Shown here in pieces: positions 13,601-24,284 of a DNA stretch of 64,000 bases. A program made the translations under genes and the position numbers. Every line of letters begins with the position of its first letter. Positions within the stretch are counted from its first letter, which is position 1. The notes under the pieces were generated by a model. It saw only the letters and a list, made by a program, of their open reading frames with translations, was not told where the DNA came from and did not search any database. This DNA is from Brachionus rotundiformis (lineage: Eukaryota > Rotifera > Eurotatoria > Ploima > Brachionidae), in assembly GCA_016802295.1 (NCBI GenBank), contig JAESIW010000065.1, positions 1,359,743 through 1,423,742 of the forward strand. Direction: 5' to 3'.

Positions 13601-14684
13601 GGATCGTTCAGTACTTTAGTACCAAATGAATCAATGGGAACTATCTCTTGGGGAAACGGCTCGCTATCGACAGGCTCCAGACCCGCTATCCATTTGTTAA
13701 TATAGTCTTTGGTCTGAACACTGAACGTGCCATTGCCGGTGCTGTAGCTTCCAAAATTTTTGTTGTGCTCGGCCAAACGCTCCTCGGTGAGAACAAAATC
13801 TGAATTCTTGTCGGACACTACTAGGACATCACTAGACGACTCTTCGTCGTCTGGCGACTCGTTTCGGCCCATGTTCGCAGCTTGACTATTGGCCAACGTG
13901 GTCGTTGTTGACACATGCTTTAGATTAGTCTCGGACTTATTTTTGGTGTTTTTGAGCGTCTTCGGCGGATTTGGAACTTGAAAGTGATTTTTGTCGGCCT
14001 TTGGCTTAGGCGTGTTGGCTTGATTGTTGGCGGGCGTGGCGGCCGTCGTCGTGTAATACTGAAATCGGGTCTTTTCTATCTCGTTTGTTTGAATGATCAT
14101 TGCCGAGGCGCGCAAACTGGCCTCGCGCTTGGGCCGGCCCGAGCTGACAACGGGCTCGACGTGCGAGACCGACGAGTCGGACTCCTCGTCTTGAACGACG
14201 GTCTTGTGTCGGCCCCGTCTTCTCAGGTCCTTGCGAGTCTTGACCGGCTGCTCATCTTCCTCGTCCGATTCGGCTTTTTTCTTTCGATTTCGGGTGTTGG
14301 GCTTCTTGGGCTTGGACTCGTTGGATAAGGTTCGGCGTCGTTTGGACGATGAGGGCGATTGGGACGTGCGTTTGTCGAGCGTCTGAGGCGGGTTGCTTGT
14401 GTTTGTACAATAATGAACCAGAAACTCGGCGTTCAGGCTGGCCATGCGTCGCTTGCGCGGCTCCTTGGCCGCCGCGTCGCCGGTCTGCTTGGCCCTCCGG
14501 CTCTGCTTGCCCTTCGTTTCCTCATCATCGTCCGTTTTCTGAGTCCTGTTCGACTTTTTAATCGGCTCTTCGTCGTTTAGATTCAAATCGGCGGTGGTAT
14601 TCGACTGCGAACCAATATTCAGGGCTTTTTTTATGCTATTTGGTGCTCGTTTAGGTCGGACCATTTCACGTATTGCCAAAGCCC
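10677..14684 (-). CDS. BAH-domain chromatin protein, winged eye/BAHD1-like
   Basis: Probable nuclear chromatin adaptor. Exons inferred: 13452-14684, 11084-12571, 10839-11031 and 10677-10782. Intron phases all agree, giving at least 1,000 aa. The upstream part is basic and disordered, with the motifs PRKRRMASLNAEF and GRPKREASLRASA, which I associate with the winged eye/BAHD1/TNRC18 group. The second exon carries two poly-alanine tracts (about 11 and 8 Ala) and a Glu/Ser/Asp-rich middle. A BAH fold is split over the last three exons: NVNDCVLVERE, YAQIKSI, then KILIHVKMFYKPEQ, EPEVLAPEH and finally YFYRYDYDLNTKKI before the stop. In BAHD1 and winged eye the BAH domain is also C-terminal. Exon 13452-14684 follows a TTTTCAG acceptor, so a 5' exon exists upstream; the first internal ATG is at 14664. 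The donor at 13451 and the one at 11083 (GTCAAA) are the least certain junctions. Confidence 0.68.
12572..13451 (-). other. Large intron of the BAH gene
   Basis: About 880 bp between the two large BAH exons, inferred from the CTAAAG acceptor at 12572 and a G|GTAAAG donor at 13451, both phase 1. It contains a 41-bp tandem repeat. Without splicing, the upstream exon would stop at 13354, so this could instead be the gap between two separate genes. Confidence 0.5.
13025..13127. repeat. 41-bp palindrome-rich tandem repeat
   Basis: Two identical 41-bp units lie at 13025-13065 and 13066-13106, followed by a degraded half copy to about 13127. Each unit is built from CTACA/TGTAG words and contains the palindromes GTAGATCTAC and CTACAATTGTAG. 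The array can therefore fold into several alternative hairpins. It sits in the presumed BAH intron. Confidence 0.9.
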
Positions 14685-15593
14685 CTGAAAATTTAAGCGA
14701 AAAATAAACAATATTTTAATTTATGGAAAATATTTGGTGTTCAAATATGGAGATACAAGTCTATGTGTCTTTGACTCTCTGTGTGTGTGTGTATGTGCGT
14801 GTGTGTGTGTTTGTGCTAACAAAATCCAAGTAGAGCTGAATGCTAAAGCTATGAACGAAAAGAGAATAATTAATTCGACGGGCTCACGCTCCTCGATTTT
14901 GGCGCATAAATTATGATAACTGCGAGCCGTATGTACGTGGCTCAAGTCATTTTTGTTGTCTTATTATCATAATTAATGCTTGTTTCGAATCGGTTGTGTG
15001 GACGATGTGCAATTGGGTTAAGAATTTGGATTGCTTGTGAGGGCTTGTGCATTTTAGCTTGAGCGTGACTCGCTCAATTATGAGATGCTCTGATAAGCTT
15101 CTTATAATATCGATTTTCTTGGGTCTAGACTTTAGACATGCCAATTTTACATTCAGGGTCAAAACACATGTTGCTAGTAAAATGTGTCATCTATTTATTT
15201 TTGAAAATAAATTAAATAAATAAAAATCTTTATATTTTTTACAACTATTATTTTTTTTTACCTAAATGGCATTAATGTTTAATGCTTAATGATCTTTAGT
15301 ACTTAACAAAAAAGTTGACTATGGGTTTCACTTTCCAGACAACTTATCCAATTAATCAATTAAACCATTTTTTATTTTTCACTTATTACTTTCGTGCTTA
15401 TTATACTTCGCTTCTGTGCTGTCCATAAAAGAGTCCTGTTCGGTATTTATATTCTTTTCATTCTTATTTGATGATCAAGCCACTGCTGCCTTATGTTTGT
15501 TCTCAATACATTGGCTCTGACTTGTTATTGTGTAAAGCTCATCATCTGACAATGTTTCAGATCAGTGTATCCCAAGAATCCATCTCAGGTTAC
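14685..15593. other. Upstream of BAH gene: possible 5' UTR/promoter
   Basis: This stretch is less AT-rich than the intergenic background, especially 14820-15170. It holds a GT microsatellite and minus-strand frames up to about 70 codons without recognisable protein features. It probably contains a 5' exon of the BAH gene. One candidate is the ATG near 15168 followed by a phase-1 GTAAAA donor, but I could not confirm it. Confidence 0.35.
14781..14815. repeat. Imperfect (GT)n microsatellite
   Basis: About 35 bp of GT repeats interrupted by TATG and GC steps. It is just upstream of the first recognised BAH exon. Confidence 0.9.
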
Positions 15594-15810
15594 AAGTGTT
15601 TCTCTGTGTATACCATCAAAGGTCTTCTTTAAGTCGACAAAAAATAGGATTATTTGACTATTCCATTCCAGACATTGTTCTTTTATGTTACTTAGTGCAA
15701 ATATCTGGTCAATGAATCCTCTTGTTCCTCTCTAAGTATTGGGTTCAAAAAAGTTCTTAACGTAGCAGTTTTGTTCCTCTCCAATTACCACATAGCATTT
15801 TGTTACCTTT
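15480..15810 (-). mobile_element. Decayed non-LTR retrotransposon RT fragment
   Basis: Reverse-strand relic of a LINE-type reverse transcriptase. At 15728-15594 one frame stays open for 45 codons and reads GTRGFIDQIFAL, then EQCLEWN, then FFVDLKKTFDGIHRETL. This matches the conserved core of CR1/RTE-like RTs, including catalytic motif A (F-V-D-x-K-K-x-F-D). Just upstream, at 15786-15775, a different frame encodes NWRG, the hallmark that precedes the RT core (NWRGITLLS in intact elements). The spacing between the two blocks is far too short and they differ in frame, so there is at least one deletion plus a shift. Stops follow after HRETL. I see no ORF1, endonuclease, 3' tail repeat or target-site duplication. 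It is a dead fragment. Confidence 0.8.
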
Positions 15811-17160
15811 AAATAAATAGTCTTGTCAATTTTCTCTTGTCATTTATTAAAATTTTAGTTGTATTGATCTTAAAAAAGTAATTAGAGACAAGACTATCGC
15901 TTATAATTCATTAAAGACTTTATTTAAAATATTAGGGCAAGTTAACTTATTATTTTAGAAACAAAATTTTAATATATAACTTGTTGAATTAAATTGCAAA
16001 AAATTCAATATGAGAGAATTAAATAAAATTCGTCATTAAATATTTTTTGGTATACCAAAAAGGAAGGAAATACATTGTTTATTAATAAGAAAGAAAATTA
16101 GAGAATTGTAAAATTTCTAAGTTTAATAAAAAAATAGCTGTTAATCATTCTCTACAATCAATTATAAAAATTCGTTTCTAATTATTTCAATAAAACATTA
16201 ATGCACAAATCGGCATTAAATAAAAATATTTCATCAGCTTGATTTTAAACAACTTGATTACTTAATTGATTTTACTCAAAAAATTTAATCTTTTCATTTG
16301 AATTCTCTTCCTTAATTTAAACTCACAGAATTAAAGCTCAAATATTGATTTTGAGAAGCTTTAGGAAACAGCAAAAATATACTTTTCATTTTTTGTTCTA
16401 TTTAGTCTGTTTTTTATTAAATATAATATTATATTGTTTAGATATTCTTTTAAAATTTAATCTAAAATTTTTCATATTTAAAATTATTACTAACTTTATT
16501 ACTTAATTAGAAACCTATGCTAGATGATCGATTCTGAAATCAAGGTAAAAAATTTAGAATAATATTGATATTAAGTTAAATCGAAAATTTTAAATTAAAT
16601 AAGAAATGTGTTGATTTATGATTCGAAGCCATATTTGAGAAAATACTTAACGCTTTAAAAAAATTTATTTATGTAGTAAAGTTTACAAGAAGATGAGAAA
16701 AAATTATACTAAAGGAAGCAAGTATCTTGAATTTAGTTCATCACACTTTTTTTAAATTGTTTTTAGAATTATTTTAACAAATAATTATGGATAAGAATAT
16801 AAGAATAAAAATTTTCTCAAATTTCAACTATCTAAATATTCTTCCAAGTTATTTTTTTTTAAAACTTTTATCCATAAAAAGAATTTTTATTTAAAATGTA
16901 ATTAAGCAAAATCTCGAAAATGAATAAAGATAATAAAAATCTACCATAATTTTATTTGTCATCTATTAAAGTGTCTAAAATGTTCATGTTGGTCATTTGC
17001 TAATAATCTAAAGATCATTGGTGTAAGCAGCAACGATCAATTTAATTAAATTCTATTTAGATTTAAATCAATTAAGAAAATTTTAAAAACAATTTTAATA
17101 TTTATTTTTAGGTTCTTTAGTTTTACAAAAAAAACTGATAATACATTATATCTTCTCCGA
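15811..17160. other. AT-rich intergenic, nothing seen
   Basis: About 1.35 kb of AT-rich DNA between the retrotransposon relic and the cathepsin stop codon. There is no open frame or repeat worth calling. Confidence 0.55.
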
Positions 17161-18389
17161 TTAAACTAAAGGATATACAGCTTCTGAAGCTATACCACAA
17201 TTATTGTTCTTGTTTCGAGCCATTAGAATATAACCTTTAATGAATAGTTACTTATTAAATTACAAAAATATATCATTGGTACCTTTTTCACCCCATGTGT
17301 CACCCCAACTATTTTTTACAATGTAATAATCGAGCCCATTACCTTGACTTCCATATCCGACCACAGTAACCGCATGATTCAAAAAAATTGGACTACAATT
17401 GTGTTCGTAAAAGATACCACTTGAGTAAAACTGAAAAGATTCTGGGCTGGCATCAATGGCGACCGAAACCGGACCAATATTTTCAATTGTTCTCGTTAGA
17501 TCGTTTTCATCCCCTAAAGTTACGTATCTGAAAGACTTTACATTTGCACCTACGCTTTCCGATTTAAATCTACAATCTCCATCCTATATTAATATAATTT
17601 TTCTTTTTTAACTTTAATTTTTCAATTGTACTTTTCCTTCGTAAGGATATACTTCACTGGTATCTATCCCACCATTGTTCATTATATATTTATAGGCACT
17701 GTCCATAAATCCGCCATTACAACCATCATTATAATCATTTTTGGAACAATCAACTAAATTTTGCTCTGATAGATCAACTAGTTTTCCATATTTTTTGAAT
17801 ATCTGGCCTTCAAGAGAAGCTATGGCCGAAAAAGCCCAGCAAGATCTAACAAAAATTAAAAATAAAGTTATTATTTGGAAAAAATTACCCGCATGATCCT
17901 TGATCCTTTACTCGAGTTACATATCCTTTACTTCTCCAATCAACAGAATTATTTCTAGGGTTATTTTTTATCATCCTACTCATGGTCATTCCAGATAATA
18001 TGTCTTTGCTGAAAGTTTCGATATCTAATTCAGTTTTTTTCTTAAGACCTAGAAGTTTTTTAAATTCAGAATGAGTCATATCACCATATTTATTCATTGA
18101 CATAAAGTAAGTGTGCTTTCCAAGAATTGCTTCGCGGTTGTGCATGTTAATCATTCTCAGGTTCGATTCCCAAATTAATCGTCTTAAGATAAAAAAATAT
18201 TTTGGTGCTAAAAAATATATTATACCTTCTTGTCTCTTCTCTTCGTGAAGCTAAAAATGTTTTATTGAATTGAATTTTAAATACATTCCATTGGTTATCT
18301 AATGAATTTATAGCTAATTTTTGTTCATTTGGAGCCCCAACTGAATTTTTAGACAAGTAAAATAAAACACTTAAAACAAATAGAATCAT
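17161..18389 (-). CDS. Cathepsin L-like cysteine protease (papain family)
   Basis: Secreted or lysosomal C1A peptidase zymogen, 348 aa. Five exons: 18226-18389, 17889-18182, 17632-17845, 17283-17583 and 17161-17234; the four introns are 43-48 bp. A hydrophobic N-terminus (MILFVLSVLFYLS) is the signal peptide. The I29 inhibitor propeptide follows, with an ERFNIN-type helix (LIWESNLRMINMHN) and MNKYGDMTHSEF. The mature enzyme starts near SVDWRSKGYVTRVKDQGSCG. The catalytic triad is complete: Cys155 (GSCWAFS), His294 (LNHAVTVVGYG) and Asn315 (VKNSWGDTWGEKG). The oxyanion Gln is in DQGSCG, and GCNGGF is also present. The C-terminus ends NNNCGIASEAVYPLV, as in cathepsin L. Start is the only upstream ATG. 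Lysosomal, digestive or yolk roles cannot be told apart from sequence. Confidence 0.95.
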
Positions 18390-19063
18390 TATTAATTTTA
18401 TTAGATAATTTTCAGGAAATTTATATAAAAATTTTATTAGGCCTTTTGATAATTTAAAAGTTGTCCTGTATCGTTAGAAATTAAAATTGGTCTTATTATT
18501 CTTAATAAATTATTATTTCCTGGTCAAAATAATATACCTCTAATCAAAAAATGAATTTAATCTTTCAAGATAACTTGATAATTTTTTAAGTAAAGACGTT
18601 TTAAAAAACACGTCTATGTGCTCATTTTCTCAAATCATTTTTCTTAATTTTTCATTAATTCCTGATAGTTGTATCATTTGACAATTCTTTTTAACTTAAA
18701 TAAAAACTTTATTTAATTTCTGAAATATTTTACTGAATTAGTCATTTGAAATTACTTACAAAATAAATTAATTAAAAAAATTTCTAATCTAATATAAATC
18801 GAACTGTTGACCACTAAATTAGAAAATTCCAGCAATATTAATTTTATTTAATATTTAAAATATAACAGATATTAATAAACAAAAACTTTTTTTATTTGAA
18901 AATTGCTATTTTTAATTAGTTTTATTAAAATTTTGAATCAAAAAATATCCAAAAAAAATTAAGAAAAAAACAACAATAGTAATATAAAGATTAAAAATCT
19001 ATTTACATAAATAAATTTTTCAACTCATTAAAAAAAATCAACATTAAATTTAATTTCTTATTT
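18390..19063. other. AT-rich intergenic, nothing seen
   Basis: A compact 674-bp gap between the ZO-1 stop and the cathepsin start. It must hold the ZO-1 3' UTR and the cathepsin promoter. No coding signal. Confidence 0.6.
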
Positions 19064-22000
19064 TTAAAAACTTTCTAACTGAACAGTTACACTGTTAATT
19101 AAAGTCTTTTTATGAAAACGGTTAGCATTCCAGTTGTACGGATCGTCGTCGTCTGAAATGGTCTCTTGAGTTTTGAATGCATATGACCAACTCTGGCCAT
19201 CTATTGAAATAAAATGTGGAATTTGAAGCTCAATTGGCTTCAAAAAACGTATGCCTCTCGGTCCACACATAACAATCGGATTAGTTAGCATTTCTCCTTT
19301 ACCATTCGTAATGGTTGATTTACAGTGACAAACTTTGAAGTACAAATCAAAGCTACAACCATTGGCAATTGCTCCCTCTGGTACATTAAGGCTCACACCA
19401 GTGTCTGCAGACTCTAAAATGCCTCCGTTTGTGTCAAATATCCCGTTTGCGCTGGCTATTATGGAACAATTGCTATTTGAATCAAGGAAAAGTTTTCTAT
19501 AAATCCCATTATCATTATAGTGAGCTGTATATGTATTTTGTGAGTTTCGTGTTTTATCATTTGCATACCTGTAAAGAGAATATTTTAATAAAAAAAAAAA
19601 TTTTTTTTTTCGATATAAGCTACACATACATATCAGAGAATTTTTGATTAGAACGACTATAAAAAAATGAGTTAGATGAGTTCATTTCATTAGTAGGAGA
19701 GTTAGTTTGGTAAATGACAGGTATTTCAAATCCTTCATATGAGGCACGTTTTTTTATGGACTCATCGCTAATGGTTGTTGAACTTGTCAAGGCAACTGCA
19801 CTGCTGCTGCTATTACTACCTGAGCTGACCGTGCTGCTACTCGAACTATCTGTTTTCTGAACCAGGATTGATTTTTTTTTAAAATGACCATTCTCGTTTT
19901 CAGTATCATCTGAGCTGCACGAACCATTGTTCAATTTTTTTATTTCTTGTATTGGTTTGATTAAATTTTGAGAATATTTTGATCCATATTGATTGTCCAA
20001 ATCAAAAGATTGTCTTGAAGAATGTGATTCCCAAGTGTCTGATTGATAGCCTTGACTGGATGAAATTAAAGAATTATTCTCCAATATTTTGTTTCTGGGT
20101 TTTTGTTGCTGAAAAGTGTTGGACTTTGCCATGGTCAATTTGGGTTCAGGCTCAATGTCATTAGCTGTATGAGACGATGCAGATGAAGTGCTTGATGACG
20201 AAGAACAGGCGGCTGATGATGAAGAGAAATTCGACTGTGTCGCAATGTTCAATTCAGATTTGGACTTCAAATTTCGCTGTAGGACCAAATTGGTTGTTGA
20301 TGTTTGTGGTAGGATAAATTTAGGCTTTGGCAAAATGGGAGGTGGTGGCCGTGATGGCGAGTCTTTTTGACCACGCTTCAAAGTCATGCTATCACTATTA
20401 TTTACTTTCATGCAATTGTTAGATTTACACCTTTAAATCAATAATAAATAACATGCAAAATAATATGTTTTGACAATGATTATTAATTTTTTTATTTAAT
20501 TAGATATTTCTTTAAACTTATCTTAATCATTGTCAACCAACTTTACCAAAATAAAAAATAAAACATACTTAAGGTCATTTTTTATTTTATTATCTAATTC
20601 TTGTTTGAACATTTGATGCTTGACCACATGATCCATTTCATTTTTGCTAATTGGCTTCAAAAGTAAACTATTTTCACTATCAAAATTATTGTTTATCTGT
20701 TGGTCAATAACATGTTTATTGCTGTTGGGCATTAAATTTGATTGAGAATTTTTGATCAATTTGTAACAAGAAGTTGAATTGCGGTCATAGGTATCAGTTG
20801 TTGAGAGCCTTTTAAATTGGTCAGAAAAATTGCTATCGTTCAATGAAGGTCTTGACTTAATTGGTGTATTATTGACACTTTTGGCTCCGGATCCATTTTC
20901 CAAATTTTTCACAGTATTTGCTGAAATGGTGGCAAATTTTTTCCAATTTTCTTCCTCATTCTCGGTGCGAAAATTCTGGTTTGGATTTGTATAAGTAACT
21001 TGGGCCTTTACAAACAAGTCCTGGTTCAAATTTGGATCAGATTTTACTCGATTTATGGGTGTATTGTCAGCTTGGTAATTGCATGGTTTGTTAAAGTTGG
21101 TCGAATAAATATGGCTGAATGACTCATTGTGTAAATTGTTTGCCTGCGGGTTGCTCATATCTGTTTCACTGGCAGCAAAACTGCATCTATTAAAGTCATT
21201 TTCTTCATAAAGGCTATAAGTGGACGCAGCGCCAGATATTGTTGGATTGGCTGTGGTATATATGGGAAATTCAAAATTATCATCAAAAACACATTTATTT
21301 TGTTTTAGCTCTGGCTTAACAATTTGTTTATTAATATTTGTCTGGCCATTCATTTCCCCATGTTCGCCTCTTTGTTCTACTTTTATTTGGTCATTGTCTT
21401 GAGTTATCCAAATTGGTTGCATTTGTTGAGCTTCGATTGCTTCTTTGAGCTTCTTGAACCATTGATTTGACTCCAATTGAACTGTCCCAGTGAACAAGTG
21501 GGAGTAATATGTCTCCAATTTGACCGAGTTCTCGTACAAACGCTTGGAACTTTTTGTTTTTAAATTTTTGGCATACTTTTGTCTCAAATCTTTGGTGTGG
21601 TTCCTAGACTGGGCTTTCAAATATATGCAAATGGGATAATATTGAGCATAGTTGAGGTGATCCACTGCATTCGGAGTTATGTCTAGTAAACAGTGTCTTC
21701 CTTTTTCTATAATTGTTTTTATGCTGGCTAGCTTAATTACTCCTGATGATTGATTACTATCCGAGTCGGTTGAGTAGCATTCAGGAATTTCAAATTTATT
21801 TGGGAATTCATTTTTCAATTTTTCACGTGCCACATCGGCCAAAGGTCCGAAGATAACAATCGGACGGACAAAGTTGACCTCTTTTAAGACAACTTTTTCA
21901 TAAGCATTAAATTTATTGCTATAGAAAGTATTTGCTTTAGACACTTTGACAGATTGTTCGTTCTCTTGGCAAGACCTGGAAGCAGATTTTGATCGCTTGG

Positions 22001-24284
22001 ACAAAGTATTACGACCAGAGAACTTCATTCTAATTGACATTCTGGCACTTGCGCCAAGACTGAAGCTGGGTGCAGATTCATTCGATTTTTCTGCAGTTGA
22101 ATAAAGCTGCTCAATTGTCGGAGCAGTCTGTACCAATTGTTCAGCATTTACTTTGTTAGGTATTGTGCCCTTTACTTCTTCACTAGCATCTCCATTTTTA
22201 TCCAAACGACTGGCAACCCACTGTCCTATGACACCGTTGTACAATGTATCAGTTACATGCAAAATGTCATTAATTCTGAATGCCAAATCGTTGGAGCTTT
22301 TGCTCGAACAATTAAAATGAGTGCGAATGTAGAACGAGTCACCACCAAGGGGATCAAAAGCGTTGGGCTCGTATTCTTCTGGTGAATTGGCCACTCTCAT
22401 TTCAACTATATTTTGAATGCTTAAAATATGCTGGACAGCTTCTTCTCTTGTCAGACAGGTATAGTCCACTCCATTCACTTTGATCAATTTGTCACCTATT
22501 TTAAGACCAGCTCGCTCAGCAGGACTGTTATACTGGACGTCACAAATAAATATGCCTACTTTGTTACCACCTGCAAGACGGATACCAATGCCATTCTCTC
22601 GTGGAAAAACCACATTTCTGTAATTAAGAACAATGTTTTTGTTTGAAAAAAATTTAACTCCATGATTTAATTGTCGTTCATTTTCGTGATTTATTTCTGG
22701 TTTGATTGAGTCGACTGAATCATTTTTTACACCATCATTCTCTTCATATTTTACCACATTTTCCTTAATCTCATCTTCATCATCTGAACTATTTCTTTTT
22801 ACCAACAAATTCAATTTATTATCTTTATATTTAGATAGAATTTTATTTGCTTCCAATAACGATATTTGGTCAGTATTCAAATCATTTAGTTTAAGTAAAA
22901 TGTCGCCCTTTTTCAGATTAGTCTCTTGGGCTGCTATGCTGTGTGGCATTATGTCTTTAATGTAAAACTTGCATCCAAGCACTACGCCAAATAATTCTTT
23001 TTTTTCTTTTCTACTTAGCTGAACCTTGATTGGCTTCATGGATGACAGAGACTGGGTTGAGTTCATCATAATGGACATTAAATTTTGATTTGAGTTGTCA
23101 GTAGCCGAAGTGGAATTGGAAGATGTCGAGTGCAAATTGGTCTGGTAGTTATTTTGGTAATTTGACATTACAGTGACAGCAGTTTGCTGAATTGCTATGT
23201 TATGGCGCTTGGTTTCGCATCCATTTTGAGCAAAATCAGGCTCATTTTGCTGCTTTATCTTTCTCTTGATTACCAAGTGGATAAAATCTTTGGCTTCTTT
23301 CAACAATCGGATTACAAATCCGTGCTCTACATTCTCTACATTGACTCCATTAACGCTTAGCAAAATGTCATCAACTCTACAATATTTTAAAAAAATTTAA
23401 TTTTTAATTTTCAAGATTAAATTTTATCATTACAATAGCTTGTTCTCTGCTGGACCCCCGGGTACAATATCTGACACGTATATTGACGAGTCCTGGTTTG
23501 TAGTGGTCAATCCACCACTGATAGCTATTCCGTAGCCAAAATTTTGACTCTTTAAACACAACAATTATATTAAAAAAAATATTTTAATTTAATAAAATAT
23601 TTACCTTGATAAGAGTTATATTGTGTTGCTCCCATAAAAAGTATGGGTTGTGTTTGGTCTTGATTTGCTGATTCACCATCTGTTGGTCAAGTTTCTTGAT
23701 AAGAAAATTATAGATAGCCAAAATGACAGCTAAAATAGAATTTAAATTACCATTTTTGCTTTTTTATTCAGTATTCAGTAATATTCCATTAAATATATAA
23801 ATATCTAAATGTAAGATGTAATTTTATATTCATAGGTGAGATAATTAAATATGGAGAGTTGACAAATTATAGTGTTAAGAGGTATGCAAAAAAAACATCT
23901 TGCATGTTTGTATAAAATGACAAATAAATAAATTTAATAGTTTATTATTTATGATTTAAATTCACCTTTCGAACCTGGCCAATCTTGTACAAGACAAAAT
24001 ATTTTCAGGTAATAAAAAATAACCGTTAAAGTGATCATGTAAAAAAATAATTAAGGAAAAAATTTCACCGAACTAGGTTAAAATAAAAATTTATTTAAAA
24101 TTTAACCTTAACGAATTTTATCTATGGAAGAAACAAATAGCTTAAAGTTAATTTTCTAAATCAACATTTGAAATTCAATGACCGATAAATATTTTATTGC
24201 CATGATAATTATTTATGGACATAGTCTGCATAGAACAATTGAAGTTGACAACTAATCACTACCTTTTCGAGAATAAAAGCCCAT
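19064..24284 (-). CDS. ZO-1/polychaetoid junction scaffold (PDZ-SH3-GUK-ZU5)
   Basis: MAGUK scaffold of cell-cell junctions that links membrane adhesion proteins to actin. Six coding exons: 24263-24284, 23605-23729, 23434-23549, 20569-23376, 19630-20430 and 19064-19568; about 1,458 aa. The 22-nt first exon (MGFYSRK) was found by phase-1 agreement with 23729; a later ATG at 23679 is the alternative start. Domains: PDZ1 (about 38-128, FGYGIAISGG), PDZ2 (200-280), PDZ3 (338-417, ENGIGIRLAGGNKVGIFI), SH3 (430-497), a guanylate kinase-like domain lacking a nucleotide P-loop (587-743), a long disordered linker, and a C-terminal ZU5 domain (about 1331-1458, NGGILESADTGVSLNVPEGA then MCGPRGIRFLKP). 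Three PDZs plus SH3-GUK plus ZU5 define the ZO family. The ZO-1 type is favoured because the ZU5 domain is present. The afadin gene is next upstream on the same strand. Confidence 0.93.
19590..19610. repeat. A11/T10 palindromic tract in a ZO-1 intron
   Basis: Eleven A followed directly by ten T on the plus strand, inside the 61-bp last intron (19569-19629) of the ZO-1 gene. In the transcript it reads A10 then U11 and would form a tight hairpin next to the 3' splice site. Confidence 0.85.

Noticed and set aside
13978..14580. Several plus-strand open frames of 60-116 codons
   Set aside because: They are antisense shadows of the GC-rich BAH exon. Their composition (runs of R, G, L, S) follows from the opposite strand and no family motif is present.
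14721..15162. Two minus-strand open frames of about 70 codons
   Set aside because: One is a translated GT/CA microsatellite (THTHAHTHTH) and the other has no family features. They are more likely 5' UTR than protein, although a short BAH 5' exon may hide here.
18155..18175. GGTTCGATTCC, a tRNA B-box/T-loop look-alike
   Set aside because: It lies inside the second cathepsin exon, where the minus strand encodes the conserved propeptide helix. There is no A box or acceptor stem around it.
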